The notes: a model not told the origin generated them from the letters alone. A stretch of 64,000 nt of DNA from Mycolicibacterium alvei (GCF_010727325.1 NZ_AP022565.1:3844001-3908000); one strand, 5' to 3'. Positions 45,464-54,245 are shown, counted from the stretch's first letter. Program-made: numbers and translations.

Positions 45464-46672
45464 ATGTTGACGACGTCGCAGGTGGTTTTCGACCCGTTCT
45501 CGGCGGATTTCTTCAACGGTCCGTACGAGACGTATCGGCGGATGCGTGAAGAGGCCCCGGTCTACTACAGCGCCGAATACGACTTCTACGCGCTGACCAG
45601 GCACGTCGACGTGGCGGCCGCGTTCAAGGACTTCGAGACCTACTCGTCGGCCTACGGGGTCGACCTGGCCATGGTGCGCACCGGGCAGAAGGTCCCCGCG
45701 AAGATGATCATCTCGATGGACCCTCCCGAGCACCGGCACATGCGCAGCCTGGTCAACAAGGTGTTCACGCCGAGGGCCATCGGTGCGTTGCAGGGCATGG
45801 TGTCCGATCAGATCGACCGCTACCTCGAGGCCGTCGATCCAGTGGAGTTCGATGTGGTCTCCGACTTCTCGGCGTACTTCCCGGTCGAGGTCATCACCAC
45901 GATGCTGGGAGTCCCCGCGGAGCTGCGCCAGCAGGTGCGGCTGTGGATCGACGAGCAACTACACCGTGAGCCAGGGCAGATCGAGGTGTCCGAAGCGGGT
46001 GTCGAGGCGATGGCCCAGACCTGGCTGATGTACTACGACCTGATCAAACAGCGCCGCGCCGAACCGCAGGACGACATGATCAGCCGGTTGATCTCCGCCG
46101 AAATCGAACGGGAGGACGGCGAGCTCACCCGGCTGAGAAACTCCGAGATCGCCGGATTCACCACCCTTCTCGGCGGTGCCGGCGCGGAGACGGTGACCAA
46201 GCTGGTCGGTGCTGCCGTGGTGATGTTCGCCCGCCACCCCGAACAATGGCAGCGGTTGCGCGAGGACCGCAGCAAGATCCCGGCCGCGATCGAGGAACTG
46301 CTTCGCTACGAAGCCCCGGCCCAGTACAACGTTCGACGCTCACAGCGTGAGATCCGTCTGCACGGAGTGACGATTCCCGAGGGCAAGCCGGTGTTCCTGG
46401 TCGGTGGTTCGGCGAACCGTGACCCCGACGCCTGGACGGACCCCGATACCTTCGACATCGACCGGGACCGTACCGAAGCCCAGAACCTCGGATTCGGATA
46501 TGGGATCCACAGTTGCCTCGGTGCGGCGCTGGCCCGCATGGAGTGCAGCATCGCCCTGGACAAGCTCCTGGACTTCATGCCCCACTACGAGGTCGATTGG
46601 GATCGCTGCGAACGGGTCAGCATGCAGAACGTCGCGGGCTGGGCCCACGTCCCGGTGCGGGTGCTGCGATGA
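45464..46672 (+). CDS. Cytochrome P450
   Basis: 402 residues. Motifs: I-helix LLGGAGAETVTKL, ExxR in EELLRYEAP, and haem loop LGFGYGIHSCLGAALARME. ATG 45464 has GGAGG at 45457-45461, close but acceptable; an in-frame TTG at 45413 would give 17 more residues but lies within the dyad, so it is not preferred. It is coupled to the next small gene (ATGA). Substrate unknown; sterol or fatty-acid hydroxylation is common for actinobacterial enzymes of this kind. Confidence 0.88.
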   Translation: MLTTSQVVFDPFSADFFNGPYETYRRMREEAPVYYSAEYDFYALTRHVDVAAAFKDFETYSSAYGVDLAMVRTGQKVPAKMIISMDPPEHRHMRSLVNKVFTPRAIGALQGMVSDQIDRYLEAVDPVEFDVVSDFSAYFPVEVITTMLGVPAELRQQVRLWIDEQLHREPGQIEVSEAGVEAMAQTWLMYYDLIKQRRAEPQDDMISRLISAEIEREDGELTRLRNSEIAGFTTLLGGAGAETVTKLVGAAVVMFARHPEQWQRLREDRSKIPAAIEELLRYEAPAQYNVRRSQREIRLHGVTIPEGKPVFLVGGSANRDPDAWTDPDTFDIDRDRTEAQNLGFGYGIHSCLGAALARMECSIALDKLLDFMPHYEVDWDRCERVSMQNVAGWAHVPVRVLR

Positions 46673-47154
46673 AAGGTGAAAAGGGCAGCGGCGCGGTCGG
46701 ATACCGCATGCACGTGATGGCCCGAGACGCCGCGGAACTGGCCGCCAACGCCGGTGGGCTGATCGTCGACCGGATGATGAGTGGTTGGCGGGTCAGTGTG
46801 GCACTGTCCGACGCGGATGACGTTCGGCCGGTGCACATTCTCGGCGCCCAGCTTGTCGATGTGGCGACCCCACCGGGGCCTGTGGACGAAGAGCAGTGCG
46901 TGCTGGTGATGAGTGCCGACGCATATGCCCATGCGATTTCGGGGGACGGCCAACAGTTGCCCGCGGGGTGCGCCGAGGTGCTGGTCTGGGGTGAATCACC
47001 GGATCCGAACCGCTTGTTCGGGCACACCCTGAGTGCCGCCGCGCAGTCATTCAAGACACTGGCCGTCGCCGTCGCCTGCATCGCCGCCGGCGAGGTGCCA
47101 GCCGCCGAGGCCTTCACGTCGGTGACGAGCACCACATCGTTGACTCTGCGCTGA
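46669..47154 (+). CDS. Conserved-looking protein of unknown function
   Basis: 161 residues, no family recognised. It is acidic and alpha/beta in appearance, with segments AAELAANAGGLIVDRMMSGWRVSVAL, RPVHILGAQLVDV, QCVLVMSADAYAHAIS and a hydrophobic AAAQSFKTLAVAVACIAAGE helix. There is no signal peptide. Its start codon overlaps the P450 stop (ATGA), so it is translated with the P450 and is probably functionally linked, for example as an accessory or regulatory protein. Codon use matches its neighbours. Confidence 0.65.
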   Translation: MKGEKGSGAVGYRMHVMARDAAELAANAGGLIVDRMMSGWRVSVALSDADDVRPVHILGAQLVDVATPPGPVDEEQCVLVMSADAYAHAISGDGQQLPAGCAEVLVWGESPDPNRLFGHTLSAAAQSFKTLAVAVACIAAGEVPAAEAFTSVTSTTSLTLR

Positions 47155-47188
47155 GGGCGGTCATTACTCGAACTTTCGCGCCCTCAGC
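47150..47188. terminator. Convergent terminator candidate
   Basis: Ten-base arms GCTGAGGGCG and CGCCCTCAGC flank a 19-nt loop. The left arm covers the stop codon of the unknown gene, and the hairpin lies 21 bp after the stop of the amidohydrolase gene on the other strand, so it could end transcription from both sides. Confidence 0.5.
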
Positions 47189-47208
47189 ACAGACTCGACG
47201 ACAAACCG

Positions 47209-48471
47209 TCAGGCCTGGGTGAGCTGCTTCTGCTCGTAGAGTCGGGCCCACTCCGCGCGCGGACGGATCGAGGTGTCGACGTCGGTGGCCTTGGCGCGCA
47301 GTGCGCCGACGTTGGCCTGATCACGTGCGGTGTGCTTGAAGGGATCCCAACTGAAGAACCGCGCCGAGTTCTCCCAGGTGATCTTGTTGATGTCGGAATC
47401 GCTTGCGCCCGCGGCATTCAGCTCGGCCAGCACCTGTTCGGGTGCATCGGGCCAGAAGCAGTCGCTGTGCGGGTAGTCGCACTCCCAGGCGATGATGTCG
47501 ATCCCGATCTCGTGGCGCAGCTTCAGCGAGGTCTTGTCGGTGACATAGCAGGCCAGCGAGTGCTCGCGGAACACGTCCGACGGTAGCTTGTCGCCGAAGT
47601 CGCGGCGCAGCCATTTCTGGTTGGTGTAGTGGCGGTCGCTGCGGTCCAGATAGAAAGGAATCCAACCGATTCCGCCCTCGGAGAAGGCGAACTTGAGGTC
47701 GGGGTAGTTGCGCATCGCCGGTCCCCACAACAGGTCCTGTGCACACATCGCCGATACCTGGGTGGCCAGGATGATCAGGTTGTCGATGGGCGCATCCTTG
47801 GCCATCGAGATCGCGCCGAAGCCCGTGCCGATGTGCAGGCACATCACCACGTTCTCCTCGGACAGGGTCTGCCACACCGGGCCCCAGTAGCCCTCGTCGA
47901 AGTAGCTCGGAAGTCCTTCCAGGTGGGGCAGTTCGGGCATCGTGACGGCCCGGCAGCCCTTGGCGGCGACTCGGCGGATCTCGCGGCACATGGCCTCGGG
48001 ATTCCACGTCGGCAGGATCGCGATCGGGACGAACCGGCCGGGGTAGGACCCGGCCCACTCGTCGATGTGCCAGTCGTTGTACGCCGACACCATGACCAGC
48101 GTCGCCTCTTCGCGGTGCATGTTGAGGTGGCGAGCGGAGAACCCGGTGAAGGTCGGGAAGCACATCGAGGCCAGGATGCCGTTGCGGTCCATGTCGCGGA
48201 CCCGCTCGTGCACGTCGTACACACCGGGACGCATCTCGGCGAACCCCGCCGGATCACGACCCCACTCCTCGGCCGGCCAGGACACCACGGCGTTCAGGCC
48301 GGACACGCCCTGCGGGCGGCCCTGGTACATCCACTGATCGACACCCTTGTCGTCGGTCACCACGATGGGTGCCTCGGGCTTGTACTTCGCCGGGACGTGG
48401 TTGAGGAACATGTCGGGCGGTTCGACGACGTGGTCGTCGATGCTGATGAGGATCAGGTCGTCAGTCTGCAT
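47209..48471 (-). CDS. Amidohydrolase-2 family metal-dependent hydrolase/decarboxylase
   Basis: 420 residues of the ACMSD-like TIM barrel family: LISIDDHVVEPPDMF near the N-terminus, FPTFTGFSARHLNMH, AFSEGGIGWIPFYLDR and an IIAWECDYPHSDCFWP segment with a conserved Asp/His near the end. These enzymes decarboxylate or hydrolyse cyclic carboxylates using Zn or Mn. Divergent from an AraC regulator, with only 24 bp between the start codons, so the two promoters must overlap each other's genes or be nearly leaderless; the reverse strand here reads TTAGATATG. Confidence 0.86.
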   Translation of the reverse strand: MQTDDLILISIDDHVVEPPDMFLNHVPAKYKPEAPIVVTDDKGVDQWMYQGRPQGVSGLNAVVSWPAEEWGRDPAGFAEMRPGVYDVHERVRDMDRNGILASMCFPTFTGFSARHLNMHREEATLVMVSAYNDWHIDEWAGSYPGRFVPIAILPTWNPEAMCREIRRVAAKGCRAVTMPELPHLEGLPSYFDEGYWGPVWQTLSEENVVMCLHIGTGFGAISMAKDAPIDNLIILATQVSAMCAQDLLWGPAMRNYPDLKFAFSEGGIGWIPFYLDRSDRHYTNQKWLRRDFGDKLPSDVFREHSLACYVTDKTSLKLRHEIGIDIIAWECDYPHSDCFWPDAPEQVLAELNAAGASDSDINKITWENSARFFSWDPFKHTARDQANVGALRAKATDVDTSIRPRAEWARLYEQKQLTQA

Positions 48472-48495
48472 ATCTAACTAGTACCCTCGGGAGGC

Positions 48496-49332
48496 GTGAC
48501 CGTCTCTGCACTTTCGGACAGAGGTTTAACGCAATCGGCCAACTTGCCTCGGCCGGTGATCGAACTGCGCCGCGGCGGGCACGCGCCGGCCGGCAGCTAC
48601 CTCTACGAAGGCGACGGGCTGATCACCGGGTGGCACTCCCACGAGGTCCACCAGATCGAGTACGCCCTGCATGGCGTGGTCGAGGTGGAGACCGACGCCG
48701 CGCACTATCTGCTCCCGCCGCAGCAGGCCGCGTGGATTCCGGCCGGCCTGCAACACCAGGCGGTGATGAACCCCGACGTCAAGACCGTCGCGGTGATGTT
48801 CGATCCGCAGCTGATCGCCGACCCGGGGGACCGGGCCCGCATCATCGCGGTGTCCCCGCTGATCCGCGAGATGATGATCTACGGGTTGCGCTGGCCGGTC
48901 GATCGCCCGCACGGCGACGACACATCCGACACGTTCTTCCGAACCCTGGCCAACCTCGTCGCCGACGCGCTCGATCACGAGGCGCCGCTGAGCCTGCCGA
49001 CCAGTGACCACCCGATCGTGGCCGCGGCACTGGCCTACACCAAGGAACACCTCGCCTCGGTGACAGCCGAGGATGTCAGCCGGGCGGTGGCGGTATCCGA
49101 GCGGACGCTGCGTCGCCTGTTCGCCAAGACGATCGGAATATCTTGGCGGACATACCTTTTGCACGCCCGGATGCTGCGGGCCATGGCGCTGCTGGCCGGG
49201 CCCGATCAATCGGTGCAGGCGACTGCGACGGCCGTCGGCTTCGAGAATCTCAGCTCGTTCACCCGATGCTTCAGTCAGTTCTGCGGGGAGACCCCGTCGG
49301 CGTACCGGAGCCGCGCGCGTGAGGAGCACTAG
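48496..49332 (+). CDS. AraC-family transcriptional regulator
   Basis: 278 residues: a cupin-like sensing domain (HSHEVHQIEYALHGVVEVET; PPQQAAWIPAGLQHQA) and the C-terminal double HTH (AEDVSRAVAVSERTLRRLFAK, then TATAVGFENLSSFTRCFSQF). Start GTG 48496 with GGGAGG nearly touching it, so a start further in is conceivable. It is divergent from the amidohydrolase gene, its obvious candidate target, and followed 12 bp later by a phosphatase gene. Confidence 0.85.
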   Translation: MTVSALSDRGLTQSANLPRPVIELRRGGHAPAGSYLYEGDGLITGWHSHEVHQIEYALHGVVEVETDAAHYLLPPQQAAWIPAGLQHQAVMNPDVKTVAVMFDPQLIADPGDRARIIAVSPLIREMMIYGLRWPVDRPHGDDTSDTFFRTLANLVADALDHEAPLSLPTSDHPIVAAALAYTKEHLASVTAEDVSRAVAVSERTLRRLFAKTIGISWRTYLLHARMLRAMALLAGPDQSVQATATAVGFENLSSFTRCFSQFCGETPSAYRSRAREEH

Positions 49333-49344
49333 GACCGAGGGGGA

Positions 49345-50055
49345 ATGATGGCCGGTGTGCGAAAACTACGTGCACTCCCGCTGCTGGCCGCGTTCGTTCT
49401 TGCTCTCGCCACACTGCCGGTCCCGACCGCAGCCGCAGGCGGCTACCGCTCCATCACCCTGACCTTTGTCCGGCACGCCCAGTCGGCGGGTAACGCCTCC
49501 GGCCTCATCGACAGCTCCACGCCGGGTCCTTCGCTCACCGATCTGGGCCGGACCCAGGCCGTCGCCAGCGCGCAGCGGCTGTCGCCCCACCATTACGACG
49601 GCATCTTCGCCTCGACGATGGTCCGGACCCAGCAGACCGCTCAACCCATGGCCGACGTCCTGCACGAGCGGGTCACCGTGCTGCCCGGGCTCCACGAGGT
49701 CGAGGCAGGCGTCTACGAGGGCCAGCCCGAGGCGAGCGCCGTCCAGACCTACTTCGCGGCACCTGAGCAGTGGTTGCGTGGGGATCGCAGCGCCCGGATA
49801 CCCGGTTCGATCGACGGCAACGAGTTCGATGCCCGGTTCGACGGAGCGGTGCAGCAGATCTACGACACCGGCGACGACGATCCCGTCGCCTACTCGCACG
49901 GCGCGGCGATCATGTTGTGGGTCCAGATGAACGTCGACAACCCCAATCCTCAACTGCTGATGGAACACCCGCTCGACAACACGGGCTATGTCGTCGTCGT
50001 GGGCAATCCGACCGACGGCTGGACGCTGACCGACTGGGACGGCGCCGGGAGCTAG
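49345..50055 (+). CDS. Secreted histidine phosphatase-family protein
   Basis: 236 residues with an N-terminal signal peptide (LPLLAAFVLALATLPVPTAAAGG) and the phosphoglycerate-mutase-like fold: TFVRHAQSAGN (RHx with nucleophilic His near residue 43), SLTDLGRTQA, FASTMVRTQQTAQ and YSHGAAIM (second catalytic His). It is likely an exported acid phosphatase acting on small phosphate esters or phospholipids. It has two consecutive ATGs; the second (49348) gives better Shine-Dalgarno spacing. It lies 12 bp after the AraC gene. Confidence 0.85.
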   Translation: MMAGVRKLRALPLLAAFVLALATLPVPTAAAGGYRSITLTFVRHAQSAGNASGLIDSSTPGPSLTDLGRTQAVASAQRLSPHHYDGIFASTMVRTQQTAQPMADVLHERVTVLPGLHEVEAGVYEGQPEASAVQTYFAAPEQWLRGDRSARIPGSIDGNEFDARFDGAVQQIYDTGDDDPVAYSHGAAIMLWVQMNVDNPNPQLLMEHPLDNTGYVVVVGNPTDGWTLTDWDGAGS

Positions 50056-50173
50056 CTGTCGATGTGCTCCACCGGCCGTAAACTGCCGGAATGCGGCGCC
50101 CGTCACGTCTGGCTCGATCCTTGGTGGGGCGCGGATACTGTGTGCCAAGACAAGCGGCGATGGGAGCGTGGCC

Positions 50174-50191
50174 ATGAGGTTTCTGTCATGA
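50174..50191 (+). other. Five-codon upstream ORF created by a 14-bp duplication
   Basis: An ATG at 50174 follows GGGAG by an ideal 7-9 nt and encodes MRFLS then stop; its TGA overlaps the ATG of the next gene (50188) as ATGA. The sequence CATGAGGTTTC occurs at both 50173-50183 and 50187-50197, so a 14-bp duplication has copied the start region and shifted the frame. The second start then depends on coupling. Confidence 0.55.
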
Positions 50192-50475
50192 GGTTTCGGT
50201 TGTTGCCCTACGTGACCGTCGAGGTCGATGATCGGGTCCGGTTGCGGGCGCGTAGGGCCGGTGAACGGCTGCGCGTCAACCTCCGGGCCTACCTGCGCAG
50301 CGCCGCCGACGAGGTCGAGACTGCCAGCGGCCGGGTCCGCGAGCTGTGCGACACCGCGGTGAACCGCGTCGACCATGCGGTGGCCAGCGTCAACGACAAG
50401 ATCGCGCCCGCCCCGCAGACCGATCCCGCGGACTCCGCCGACCAGCCACCGAAGCGGCACCTGCAGGTCGTCTAG
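50188..50475 (+). CDS. Small helical protein of unknown function
   Basis: 95 residues: MRFRLLPYVTVEVDDRVRLR at the front, then an amphipathic helix region (ARRAGERLRVNLRAYLRSAA) and a Pro/Asp-rich tail. It reads as a soluble, strongly charged helical protein, possibly membrane-surface or nucleoid associated. No family is recognised. The start is ATG 50188, translated by overlap from the preceding mini-ORF; without the duplication the same MRF start would have had the good ribosome site directly. Confidence 0.5.
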   Translation: MRFRLLPYVTVEVDDRVRLRARRAGERLRVNLRAYLRSAADEVETASGRVRELCDTAVNRVDHAVASVNDKIAPAPQTDPADSADQPPKRHLQVV

Positions 50476-50575
50476 CCCCGATCGGCGCGACAACCGTCAA
50501 CGTTCTACGGTTGAAGGGCACTGGCCTGCTCCCCCGGAGGGGCCGACACACCGGCCCGGGAGGGGTTGACGAGGC

Positions 50576-51475
50576 TTGCTCGGCAACAGTCTTGCCGTGT
50601 TGTTCGCCCTGTGTGCAGCGGTTTTCGCGGCTGTAGGCATTGTGGTGCGGCAGCGCGCGACCATGGACGTTCCGCCCGAGAAGGGCGTCAGCACCGTCAT
50701 GCTGCGCACGTTGCTGCGTCGCAAGCTGTGGTGGGCGGGAACCGCGTCCGCAGTGGCCGGGTATGCATTCCAGGCGCTGGCACTCGGGTTCGGTTCGCTG
50801 CTGCTCGTCCAACCGGTGCTGGTGTCGGCACTGCTGTTCGCGCTCCCGCTCAGCGCCCGCCTGGCCCACCGGAAGGTCAGCCGCGCCGAATGGGCCTGGG
50901 CACTGCTGCTGACCGGGGCGTTGACCGTATTCGTCGCGCTGGCCAGGGCCAGCACCGGAACCTATGGCGTTTCGGTGGCCACCACCGTCACCGTCGCCGT
51001 GGTGTGCACAGCGGCCGTCGGCCTGTGTGTGCTGGCTGCCACGCGGAGCACCGACTGGCGCCGCGCGATGCTGTTGGCATTGGCGGTCGGCATGATGTTC
51101 GGCGTGGTCGCGGTGCTGACCAAGATCGTGATGCACACGATCGTCGTCGACGGCGTGCTCGCCGTGCTGACCACGCCGGCCCTGTACCTGGTGGTCACTC
51201 TCGGGTTGGTCGCGACGCTGCTTCAACAGTCGGCATTTCACGCCGGATCGTTGCAGACCTCGGTGCCGGCCATGCTGGTACTCGAGCCCGTCGTCGCGGT
51301 GGTGCTCGGCTCCATCGTGCTGGGCGAGCACCTGTCGGTCACCGGCTGGGAGCCGGTGGCACTCTCGGTGGCCATCGGGGCGATGGCCGCAGCCACCATC
51401 GCGCTGGGCCGTGACGAGGGCGCCTACGAGGAGAAGCTCGAGGCCGAACTGGAAGTCAAGACCACTAGGGATTGA
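50576..51475 (+). CDS. DMT/EamA-type multispanning membrane protein
   Basis: 299 residues with about nine or ten hydrophobic helices, e.g. LAVLFALCAAVFAAVGIVV, WAWALLLTGALTVFVAL, VTVAVVCTAAVGLCVLAA and VALSVAIGAMAAATIALG, two-fold repeated as in drug/metabolite transporters. The end is a short charged tail (DEGAYEEKLEAELEVKTTRD). Start TTG 50576 is the best available, although its ribosome site is weak. Its stop overlaps the convergent mce gene by 11 bp. Substrate unknown. Confidence 0.75.
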   Translation: MLGNSLAVLFALCAAVFAAVGIVVRQRATMDVPPEKGVSTVMLRTLLRRKLWWAGTASAVAGYAFQALALGFGSLLLVQPVLVSALLFALPLSARLAHRKVSRAEWAWALLLTGALTVFVALARASTGTYGVSVATTVTVAVVCTAAVGLCVLAATRSTDWRRAMLLALAVGMMFGVVAVLTKIVMHTIVVDGVLAVLTTPALYLVVTLGLVATLLQQSAFHAGSLQTSVPAMLVLEPVVAVVLGSIVLGEHLSVTGWEPVALSVAIGAMAAATIALGRDEGAYEEKLEAELEVKTTRD

Positions 51476-52709
51476 TGGTGTGCTCGCCGACCTGGCGGCC
51501 CCACACGTACTCGGCCACCAGCGGTTGGCCCATCTCCAGGTGGTTGTAGGGCGCGACGGACGCACCGACGTCGAGCACCAGGTACGGGGCCGGCCAGAGA
51601 TCCTTGGTGATCGGCTGCCAGCAACCCGGCCGGCCCTCGGGCCCGCCGGTGGCGTTCACCCGGGGCAGGTTGTCGGGGTAGACCCAGGGGTTGCCCACGC
51701 CGACCACGAAGTTCTGCAACTCGAACGCGTAGCCGTTGCGGGTCTGCTGAGCGAACCGCGGGGCGGCCTCGGCGTAGGTGTGGATCATGCAGTACCAGGC
51801 CGGGCTGTTGCGATCGAGCATCGCGCTGACCGGCAGCAGGTCCTGGGCTCCGCGGACCAGGTACGGGCCGCCGCGCTCGAAGATGTCGCCACCGGTGTTG
51901 CCGAAGCCGACCGCGGCCACCAGCGCCTGGTCCAGGTTGGCGCGCTGCTCGTTGAGGGTGCGGGCGGTGGTGACGGCGTTGGTCAGTCCGTCGAACAGAT
52001 CCGGGCCGGCGTTGGCGTAGATCTCACCCAGGTCGGCCAGGCCGGCGATGTCGCGGCGGATCTGGGGCATCCGTGGGTTGAGGTCGGCCAGGATGTCGTT
52101 GCCGTTGACGATCGACTGGCCGAACTTGTCGCCCAGCCCGTCGAGCGCCTGCGCGGTCGCGGTCAGAGTTTCGTTGAGCTTGATCGGGTCGATCTGCTCG
52201 GAGATCGCGGTGATCGTCTCGAACAGCGTGTTGAACTCTGTCGTCACACCCTGCGCCCGGATCGGTGTCTCCGGGGACAACCGCTGCGGCGACGGATTCT
52301 CCGGTGCGACGAACGAGATGTATTTGTTGCCGAACACCGTGGTGGCCTTCAGTTCGGCGGTCACGTTCTCCGGGATCAGCTTCATGTACTTGGGCTTGAT
52401 GTCCAGAGTCAGCCTGGCCTGTTGATCGCCGTCCACTTCGGCCACGTCCACCGCGGTGAGGCGGCCGATGGGCACGCCGTTGAAGGTGACCTTCGAGCCG
52501 GGGTCCATCGACAGACCTGACCGGTTGGACAGCACGGTGAGCTGGGTCTTTTCCTCAAACGCCCCGCGGAACTGCATCCATGTCAGCACCAGCACCGCGA
52601 CCAGCAGGATGACCATGCCCGCGCACGCGGACTTGTACGGCGGGTCGTACCGCCAGTGCTTGAACCGCTGTTCGAAGCGGTCCCGTACCGACGCGGTGGA
52701 TGAGGCCAC
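51465..52709 (-). CDS. Solitary Mce-family protein
   Basis: 414 residues: a short N-terminus, one membrane anchor (MVILLVAVLVLTWMQF), the MCE domain (LTVLSNRSGLSMDPGSKVTF, NGVPIGRLTAVDV) and a long helical C-terminal region with the YNHLEMGQPLVAEYVWGRQ ending seen in MceA-type proteins. Mce proteins form transport tunnels for lipids, sterols and fatty acids, normally encoded as yrbEA-yrbEB-mceA-F; no yrbE or other mce gene is in this window. The GTG at 52709 has GGAGG 7-8 nt upstream and is preferred over longer frames. Confidence 0.88.
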   Translation of the reverse strand: MASSTASVRDRFEQRFKHWRYDPPYKSACAGMVILLVAVLVLTWMQFRGAFEEKTQLTVLSNRSGLSMDPGSKVTFNGVPIGRLTAVDVAEVDGDQQARLTLDIKPKYMKLIPENVTAELKATTVFGNKYISFVAPENPSPQRLSPETPIRAQGVTTEFNTLFETITAISEQIDPIKLNETLTATAQALDGLGDKFGQSIVNGNDILADLNPRMPQIRRDIAGLADLGEIYANAGPDLFDGLTNAVTTARTLNEQRANLDQALVAAVGFGNTGGDIFERGGPYLVRGAQDLLPVSAMLDRNSPAWYCMIHTYAEAAPRFAQQTRNGYAFELQNFVVGVGNPWVYPDNLPRVNATGGPEGRPGCWQPITKDLWPAPYLVLDVGASVAPYNHLEMGQPLVAEYVWGRQVGEHTINP

Positions 52710-52861
52710 GTGCAAACCTCCGACATATTGACGCAGCCAGCCAGCTAGTGAGTGAGAAAACTGTCGCAAACGAGCCGAGACAACTGCAACTGCGAGCCAC
52801 CCAGTGCGGCGAACATCAAATTGCCGATTCTGGGAGACCCATGTCACAGACTAGGCGCCGA

Positions 52862-53578
52862 TCAGGTGTTACGACCGCCGTTCACGCCAACGATCTGGCC
52901 CGTGATGTAGCTGGCCTCTTCGGAAATGAGGAACGAACACGTGGCAGCAATGTCCTCGGGCCGACCCATTCGGCGTACCGGGGTGGCGTCGATCGTGCGC
53001 TGAATATCGCCGAGTTCGCCCCGGGACTCGGCGGCGCGCAGCATCGGGGTGTCGATGAATCCCGGCGGTACGGCGTTGACCGTGATGCCGGCCGGTCCCA
53101 GCTCCAGGGCCAGTGACTTGGTCAGCCCGTTCACCGCGGACTTGGCCGCCACATAGTCCGACATGTACGGCACGCCGGAGTGCGTGCTCGACGAGGAGAT
53201 GTTGACGATGCGGCCCCAGCCGGCGGTGATCATGTCGGGTAGGGCGGCCTGCACGACGTGGAAGACGCCATTGAGGTTGACGTCGACGACCTTCTGCCAA
53301 CGCTCGAAGGTGAGCTCGGTGAACGGCGTGAAATCGCTGAGACCAGCCGAGTTCACCAGGATCGTGACGGGGCCCAACTGCTCGCGGACCGCTTTGAACA
53401 CCGCATCGACCTGCGCCCGATCAGTGACGTCGGCGGCGTAGGAGTGCTCGTCGTCCGTCGAATTGAGGTCGAGGGTGGCGACCCGGTATCCGTCGGCGGC
53501 CAGCCGCTCGGTGATCGCCCTGCCGATTCCGGATGCGCCTCCGGTCACCAGAGCTGTTTTCTGCCGTGGGGTGGTCAT
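52862..53578 (-). CDS. Short-chain dehydrogenase/reductase (SDR)
   Basis: 238 residues of the classical SDR type (FabG-like): ALVTGGASGIGRAI, ILVNSAGLS (NAG-like), IVNISSSS with catalytic Ser, DYVAAKSAVN (Y-x-x-x-K) and the C-terminal ITGQIVGVNGGRNT. It reduces or oxidises a small hydroxyl/keto substrate with NAD(P). ATG 53578. It follows the TetR gene by 44 bp on the same strand and is probably cotranscribed and coregulated with it, facing the CMD-P450 operon. Confidence 0.87.
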   Translation of the reverse strand: MTTPRQKTALVTGGASGIGRAITERLAADGYRVATLDLNSTDDEHSYAADVTDRAQVDAVFKAVREQLGPVTILVNSAGLSDFTPFTELTFERWQKVVDVNLNGVFHVVQAALPDMITAGWGRIVNISSSSTHSGVPYMSDYVAAKSAVNGLTKSLALELGPAGITVNAVPPGFIDTPMLRAAESRGELGDIQRTIDATPVRRMGRPEDIAATCSFLISEEASYITGQIVGVNGGRNT

Positions 53579-53622
53579 CGGGAGTTCCTTTCGGTAATTC
53601 GTTTGAATATCAATCGTTTTCG

Positions 53623-54210
53623 TCAGTGCCGGGGAGTCCGCAGTCCGAGGGTGCGGCGCGCCGCGTCGATCAGGTAGCGGGCGAGGTCCGCATCGGAGGT
53701 GTCCTCGCCGGCGACGCCAGCGCCCCCGGCGATGCCGGAGAACACCATCGCCGCCTTGACCGTCCCGGCCGGGCCCGGATCGACATCGGCCAGCAGGGCC
53801 ATCTGCCGGTTGATCACGCCGTCCCATTCCGGCCGGTTCCGCAGCGCCTCGTTCACGCTCGGATCACTGGCCAGAACCGACACCAGCGCGCGGTTGTCAA
53901 CCGCCAGTTCCGCGTAGCCGCGCACCATCTGATCGGCGCGGCCGGACGCGCTTCGCTGCCCCTCGGCCTTTTCGATCACGGTTTGCAACCGGGCCAGGAA
54001 CGGTTTGACCACCGCGCTCAACAACTGTTCGCGGGTGCGGAAGTGGTAGTAGATCGCTGCCTTGGTGAAGCCCAGCTCGTCGGCGATCATCTGCAGCGAT
54101 GTCCCGGCGAAGCCGTGGCGGGTGATCAACCGGACGGCGGCTTCGACGAGCCGCTCGCGGGTGGCTCCTGCACTGGCAGTGTCGCCGGCCGCCTCGTCGG
54201 CGTGGTCCAT
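53623..54210 (-). CDS. TetR-family regulator
   Basis: 195 residues: HTH (TRERLVEAAVRLITRHGFAG; LQMIADELGFTKAAIYYHFRTREQLL) and a ligand domain. It starts a two-gene unit with the SDR gene and is divergent from the CMD/P450 unit, with a perfect 20-bp operator between them. Confidence 0.87.
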   Translation of the reverse strand: MDHADEAAGDTASAGATRERLVEAAVRLITRHGFAGTSLQMIADELGFTKAAIYYHFRTREQLLSAVVKPFLARLQTVIEKAEGQRSASGRADQMVRGYAELAVDNRALVSVLASDPSVNEALRNRPEWDGVINRQMALLADVDPGPAGTVKAAMVFSGIAGGAGVAGEDTSDADLARYLIDAARRTLGLRTPRH

Positions 54211-54245
54211 TCAGCCCTCCGCTCCATGTGCATTCTTAGTCGATC

